A stretch of 15,168 nt of DNA from Actinophytocola sp036402745 (GTDB lineage Bacteria > Actinomycetota > Actinomycetes > Mycobacteriales > Pseudonocardiaceae). The notes below the pieces were generated by a model. That model saw only the letters and a program-made list of their open reading frames with translations. It was not told where the DNA came from and did no database searches. The first letter of the stretch is position 1, and the number at the start of each line of letters is the position of its first letter. Below, one piece after another: positions 14,501-15,168 of this stretch. The stretch covers positions 1 to 15,168 of the forward strand of contig NZ_DASWSJ010000414.1 in the NCBI RefSeq assembly GCF_036402745.1, given 5' to 3'. Position numbers and translations under genes: made by a program.

Positions 14501-15168
14501 GCCCTGGACGAGCTGCGTGCGGCCATCCTGCGCGGCGAGCCCACGGTCACGGTCGTCGACGTGGACTGGTCGCGGTACGAGCCGATCTTCACCGCGGCCC
14601 GGCCGAGCCCGCTGCTCGGCGAACTCGTCGAGGCGCCAACGGTCACGGGGAACACCGGTACCGAACTCGCCGGCCGGCTCGCCACGATGGACGAGCCCGC
14701 CCAGCGACGTCTCCTCGTCGGCCTGGTCCGCGCCGAGGCGGCCGCCGTGCTCGGCCACGACAACGCCGACGCGATCGCCGAGCGGCGGGCGTTCCGGGAC
14801 CTCGGGTTCGACTCGCTCACCGCCGTCGAGCTGCGCGGCCGGCTCGCCACGGCGACCGGCCGCCCGCTGCCGTCCACCCTGGTGTTCGACCACCCGAGCG
14901 CGGTCGATCTGGCCGAGGCGCTGCGCGCCGAACTCCTCGGGTCCGGTCCGGCGGTAGTCGTCCCGGCCGCCACCGGCGACCCGACGGCCGACCCGATCGT
15001 CATCGTCTCGATGGCCTGCCGCTTCCCCGGCGACGTCACGGATCCGGAGGGGTTGTGGCGGCTCGTGGCCGACGGCGTCGACGCGATCTCGTCCTTCCCG
15101 GCCGGGCGCGGCTGGGAGCACGCGGCGCTGGTCGACCCCGACCCCGACCGGTTCGGCACCACCTACTG
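5432..15168 (+). CDS. Modular type I polyketide synthase, extension subunit (3' end outside window)
   Basis: One frame stays open from ATG 5432 to the right edge (at least 3245 residues). Domain order: coiled-coil docking segment (1-33); module 1 = KS (34-450), AT (551-835), DH (911-1185), KR (1200-1590), ACP (1675-1745); module 2 = KS (1768-2190), AT (2288-2560), KR (2636-3016), ACP (3097-3169); then the start of a third KS (3187 on). KS Cys (195, 1938), AT Ser (637, 2373), DH His943/Asp1112, KR Ser/Tyr and ACP Ser (1706, 3128) are all present, so both complete modules look functional. Both ATs have GHSVG and HAFH, the malonyl-CoA signatures. GGAGGGG 5 nt before the ATG supports the start. 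The N-terminal docking helix and lack of a loading module mean the chain arrives from another PKS protein. Module 1 should install an alkene and module 2 a beta-hydroxyl. The final product cannot be told from two modules. Confidence 0.98.
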   Translation, partial: MDTEQRLRDYLKRAGADLRRTRRRLQEVEDAAHEPIAIVGMGCRYPGGVASPEDLWQLVEQGRDGVTGLPTDRGWYLDALGGAATHAGGFLHDAPMFDADFFGISPREALAMDPQQRVLLETTWEAIERAGVDPLSLKGSRTGVFVGAIQQDYRPGPADNIEGFALTGNTASVLSGRVAYALGLVGPALTVDTACSSSLVAMHLAAQALRAGECTLALAGGVTVMPSPATITEFSKQGGLAVDGYCRSFADSASGTGWAEGVGVLLLERLSDARRHGHRVLAVLRGSAVNSDGASNGLTAPNGPSQERVIEQALRDARLSADQVDAVEAHGTGTPLGDPVEAEALLATYGRGRAKERPLYLGSVKSNLSHTQAAAGVAGVIKMVMAMRRDVLPRTLHVDRPTSQVDWSTGGVRLLTENVPWPPGREPRRAGVSSFGLSGTNVHTIIEEAPAADDPDTGQDDTAQDDTAHAGPVPLLLSAHSPDALRAQALSLSTMDFVPPDVAYSLVTTRSRFPYRAVVVATDAATAREGLAALADGRPADGVVHGRPRLAVLFAGQGSQRLAAGRALYDRFPVFAAALDEVLAHLDPGLREVMWGEDPDALSATEWAQPALFAVETALYRLIESWGIVPDFLAGHSVGEVTAAHVAGVLSLADAADLVTARGRLMQALPPGGAMVSVAAAEDEVRPLLTEGVSLAAVNGPASVVLSGDEDAVTDLADRLAAQGRRTRRLHVSHAFHSPRMTPMLDPFRTVVERLSPREPLRPVVSTVTGEPASVERLTSPDHWVEHAGATVRFGDAVAWLRDHGVTTFLELGPDTALSALVSGTGTGTGPDLTALSALRPGRGEVESITTTVAALDARGVPVDWAAWFDGTGASTVDLPTYPFQRRRFWPRDGAQGGGDPRAAGLGAANHPLLSAAVSLAGSDGVLLTGRVSAQAQPWLADHVVGGAVLVPGAALVELAVRAGDEVGCDEVAELTLTAPLVLPPHGALQLQVWAGPPDATGTRPLEIHGRPDGAGDEAWTKYATGLLGTSPDRQQSTRPMAPMTEWPPPGAEPADLTGFYDRTAATGLAYGPAFQGLRAAWRAGDHVFAEIALPAAAGEAGAFGLHPALLDAALHAAQLLAPDGDTEVAEAALPFSWTGVRLHAGGTEALRVRLTTAENGRLTLDLADPGGAPVATIGSLALRAPAAGVVPATADRDCYRLVWTGAPDTLATTGELAVLGSDPFALADILSVDSGPDLDGLAAGAAPAHVLVSVHSGGSTDPVTAAHDLTGAAVDRIREWLGDDRFPRTRLVFVTRGATDGTDCAAAAVWGLVRTAQTEHPDRFVLLDLDPSGPGTEQAVRAALGTGEPQVAVRAGVALVARLARLPESPPESLPESVAGGTRWSATGTVVVTGGTGGIGALIARHLVAQYGVRHLLLLSRSGAAAPEAAGLVVELTGLGAAVDVVACDAADRVALAEALSAVPDAHPVTAVVHAAGVLDDGVVTALTPARLAAALRPKVDAAWHLHELTADLDLDAFVLFSSVAGLFGTPGQGNYAAGNAYLDALATSRHAAGLPAVSIAWGPWEATGGMTGALGADDVRRLHLRGTPPIAPDHGLALFDHVVGAAVRAADPVVAAVRLDLPVLRSAPAVPPVLRGLVRVARPTAAGGPAAAGGLADRLRRLDEAGRRELATDLVREQVAAVLGHRDTRALDPHRALSDLGFDSLTAVELRNRLSTVTGLRLAATLAFDHPTVAAVAAHVIAETLGTTGSGVPTVSIADSTDDTADPVVIVGMGCRFPGGVGSPEDLWRLVAEGRDAITGFPTDRGWDLDALYHPDPDHPGTSYTRSGGFLHDAARFDPEFFGMSPREAVATDAQQRLLLETSWEALERAGIDPKTLRGSRTGVFTGIMYGDYSAVLAEAEFDGHRGTGTSASVASGRIAYVLGLEGPAVSVDTACSSSLVAMHWAMQALRAGECSLALAGGATVMATPAAFVEFSRQRGLSPDGRCKAFGDAADGVAWAEGAGVVVLERRSDALRNGHRILAVVRGSAVNSDGASNGLTAPNGGSQQRVIRQALAAGGLSTSDVDVVEGHGTGTSLGDPIEAQALLATYGRDRDQPLLLGSVKSNLGHTQAAAGVAGVVKMVEAMRRGVVPATLHAATPSSTVDWAAGDVRLVTEPTEWPDTGRPRRAAVSSFGFSGTNVHLILERPEPDAPAPARPAAPGPVLVSGRTPAALRAQAARMLSTLDDHAVGDVAYSSALTRTGFTQRAVIQAADTETLRLALAALAAGRPDPALLTGEAAPGGRAILFAGQGGQRVGTGRGLYDRFPVFAAAFDEVLSHLDPGLRDVLWGDDPEPLDRTGWAQPALFALEVALYRLLTSWGVRPAAVAGHSVGELAAAHVAGVLSLPDAGALVSARARLMEALPDGGAMVAVRATEEEITPLLGDGVSIAAVNGPTSVVLSGAEDAVAAVAARFPKTRRLRTSHAFHSDLMTPMLAEFRRVAAGLTYTPPAIPVVSTVTGAVADEELCSPDYWVDHVRRTVRFADAVTTLHGLGARTFVELGPDGALTAMASEVLGDGDSALVPVLRADRDDEASAAVTALCRLHVRGVDVDWRTFFAGSGARLVDLPTYAFQHEAYWPVAGVARASRPDRWRYRVGWTPLPVPAQARLAGTWLVVGDPDLADALRGLGVDVRDVLDADSVAVAETGDLAGVLATVPDPASVLTLLRELPPDAPLWMVTRGAVSTGDGDPVTDPAQAAVWGLGRTAALEYPRRWGGLIDLPPGPAGDLAGDLAGNVVGALAGVLAGPGDEDQLAVRATGVHGRRLLRHPVPAPAGDIPIRGTVLVTGGTGGLGAEVARWLAGQGASRLVLTSRRGPGAPGADDLRAELSALGVEVDIAACDVADRDSLAALLDRAGPLAGVVHAAGVSTFRPLAQTTAADLASDLAAKVDGAANLHALLGDRELDLFVLFGSIAGVIGSGAQAGYGAANAYLDALAEYRRAGGLAATSVAWGPWAGAGMAAGEHEVEHLARRGLRPLPPDAALDELRAAILRGEPTVTVVDVDWSRYEPIFTAARPSPLLGELVEAPTVTGNTGTELAGRLATMDEPAQRRLLVGLVRAEAAAVLGHDNADAIAERRAFRDLGFDSLTAVELRGRLATATGRPLPSTLVFDHPSAVDLAEALRAELLGSGPAVVVPAATGDPTADPIVIVSMACRFPGDVTDPEGLWRLVADGVDAISSFPAGRGWEHAALVDPDPDRFGTTY
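5531..6781 (+). other. KS domain, module 1
   Basis: Starts at EPIAIVGMGCRYPGG and ends at SGTNVHTIIEEAP. The active-site Cys is residue 195 in VDTACSSSL. The two catalytic His are residue 330 in EAHGTGT and residue 370 in SNLSHTQAAAG. The residue before His370 is Ser where almost all KS domains, including KS2 here, have Gly. Expected to accept the acyl chain from the upstream subunit and perform decarboxylative condensation. Confidence 0.96.
7082..7936 (+). other. AT domain, module 1, malonyl-CoA type
   Basis: Begins at AVLFAGQGSQR (residue 551). The nucleophile is Ser637 in GHSVGE, and HAFH lies at 734-737. A Val after the Ser and the HAFH tetrad are the malonyl-CoA fingerprints; methylmalonyl ATs usually show GHSQG and YASH. 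Extender prediction: malonyl-CoA. Confidence 0.93.
7901..7918 (+). repeat. Triple 6-bp repeat after AT1
   Basis: Three GGNACA units in a row encode (Gly-Thr)3 in the linker after the module 1 AT. All three Thr use ACA, a rare codon in this G/C-rich gene, which points to local slippage. Confidence 0.75.
8162..8986 (+). other. DH domain, module 1
   Basis: Starts at HPLLSAAVSL (residue 911). The HxxxGxxxxP motif is intact as HVVGGAVLVP with His943, and the second-half motif DAALH carries Asp1112. Both catalytic residues are present, so dehydration of the beta-hydroxyl made by the module 1 KR is expected. Confidence 0.93.
9029..10200 (+). other. KR domain, module 1, B-type
   Basis: A structural subdomain begins at YRLVW (residue 1200). 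The catalytic half has the NADPH loop GGTGGIG (1395-1401), Lys1500, Ser1524, Tyr1537 and the YAAGN motif. LDD at 1480-1482 is the B-type fingerprint, which predicts a D-configured 3-hydroxyl and, with the DH of the same module, a trans alkene. Confidence 0.93.
9530..9565 (+). repeat. Triple 12-bp tandem repeat in the DH-KR linker
   Basis: Three copies of a CYGCCGGAGTCC unit follow one another and encode a repeated Pro-Glu-Ser stretch (LPESPPESLPES), just before the catalytic KR half of module 1. In-frame slippage in a flexible linker is the simplest explanation. Confidence 0.8.
10454..10666 (+). other. ACP domain, module 1
   Basis: The phosphopantetheine attachment site is Ser1706 in DLGFDSLTAVELRNRL, in a region starting near REQVAAVLGH and ending near FDHPTVAAVAAHV. 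It is followed by a short Ser/Thr/Asp-rich linker before KS2. Confidence 0.96.
10733..12001 (+). other. KS domain, module 2
   Basis: Starts at DPVVIVGMGCRFPGG (residue 1768). The catalytic Cys is 1938 in VDTACSSSL and the His residues are 2073 and 2111. The first His motif reads EGHGTGT instead of EAHGTGT, and the usual AMDPQQR segment reads ATDAQQR; neither change touches a catalytic residue. The second His lies in the normal SNLGHTQAAAG. Confidence 0.96.
12293..13111 (+). other. AT domain, module 2, malonyl-CoA type
   Basis: Begins at ILFAGQGGQR (residue 2288). Ser2373 lies in GHSVGE and HAFH at 2466-2469. The fingerprints match the module 1 AT, so malonyl-CoA is the predicted extender. 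Confidence 0.93.
13337..14480 (+). other. KR domain, module 2, stereochemical type unclear
   Basis: A structural subdomain starts at YRVGWTPL. The NADPH loop GGTGGLG is at 2829-2835, with Lys2930, Ser2954 and Tyr2967 in the correct 13-residue spacing and YGAAN intact, so it should reduce. The B-type LDD position reads STF (2910-2912). The A-type Trp position, eight residues before Tyr2967, is Ile. Lack of LDD leans to A-type, but the Trp mark is missing too. There is no DH in this module, so a beta-hydroxyl is expected. Confidence 0.9.
13729..13758 (+). repeat. 12-bp tandem duplication in the KR2 structural region
   Basis: GGCCGGTGACCT occurs twice in direct succession, followed by a partial third copy (GGCCGG). 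It encodes AGDLAGDLAG in the KR structural half of module 2, ahead of the NADPH loop. Confidence 0.7.
14720..14938 (+). other. ACP domain, module 2
   Basis: The attachment Ser3128 lies in DLGFDSLTAVELRGRL, in a domain from about VRAEAAAVLGH to FDHPSAVDLAEAL. It closes module 2 before the next KS. Confidence 0.96.
14990..15168 (+). other. KS domain of module 3, N-terminal part only
   Basis: From DPIVIVSMACRFPGD (residue 3187) to the window edge the frame shows the first 59 residues of a third KS, including the FPAGRGWE segment. The active site is outside the window, so catalytic competence cannot be judged. Confidence 0.93.

Overview
The window is high-G+C actinomycete DNA with G/C-rich third codon positions. 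It holds part of a secondary-metabolite gene cluster with a modular type I polyketide synthase (PKS). No rRNA, tRNA, CRISPR array, insertion sequence or prophage gene was seen. A recurring TCCACAGTGGA-type palindrome in the PKS gene loosely suggests a Pseudonocardiaceae-type host, but the taxon is not settled by the sequence.

Left part (1-5082, all minus strand): a tightly packed operon read leftwards in four steps. (1) An AfsA-family hotdog protein. (2) A small membrane methyltransferase of the ICMT/PEMT type, starting in a TGATG overlap with gene 1. (3) A large PEP-utilizing/ATP-grasp phosphotransferase of the PEP-synthase/rifampicin-phosphotransferase type, overlapping gene 2 by about 10 nt. 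(4) A UbiA-family membrane prenyltransferase-like protein that begins just after gene 3 and runs off the left edge. Gene 4 has no complete ORF in the window and no obvious ATG/GTG/TTG start.

Middle (5083-5431): a 349-nt divergent promoter region with nested inverted repeats, a short hairpin and one weak ARE-like half-site. These are candidate control sites between the AfsA operon and the PKS.

Right part (5432 to beyond the right edge, plus strand): one continuous PKS reading frame of at least 3245 residues. Its order is N-terminal docking helix, KS-AT-DH-KR-ACP (module 1), KS-AT-KR-ACP (module 2), then the start of a third KS. It has no loading module, so it takes its chain from another PKS subunit encoded elsewhere. 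Both AT domains carry malonyl-CoA signatures. Module 1 should add a C2 unit ending in an alkene, probably trans; module 2 should add a C2 unit with a beta-hydroxyl.

Working together (inference): the AfsA-like protein either makes a butyrolactone/butenolide-type signal controlling the divergent PKS, or acts on a beta-ketoacyl thioester from the PKS line itself. The phosphotransferase, methyltransferase and UbiA-like proteins could tailor that lipid, or phosphorylate the polyketide for self-protection. The most unusual points are the swapped order of the two AfsA hotdog halves with apparent loss of one expected key Arg, and the combination AfsA-like + ICMT-like + PEP-utilizer + UbiA-like in one coupled operon.
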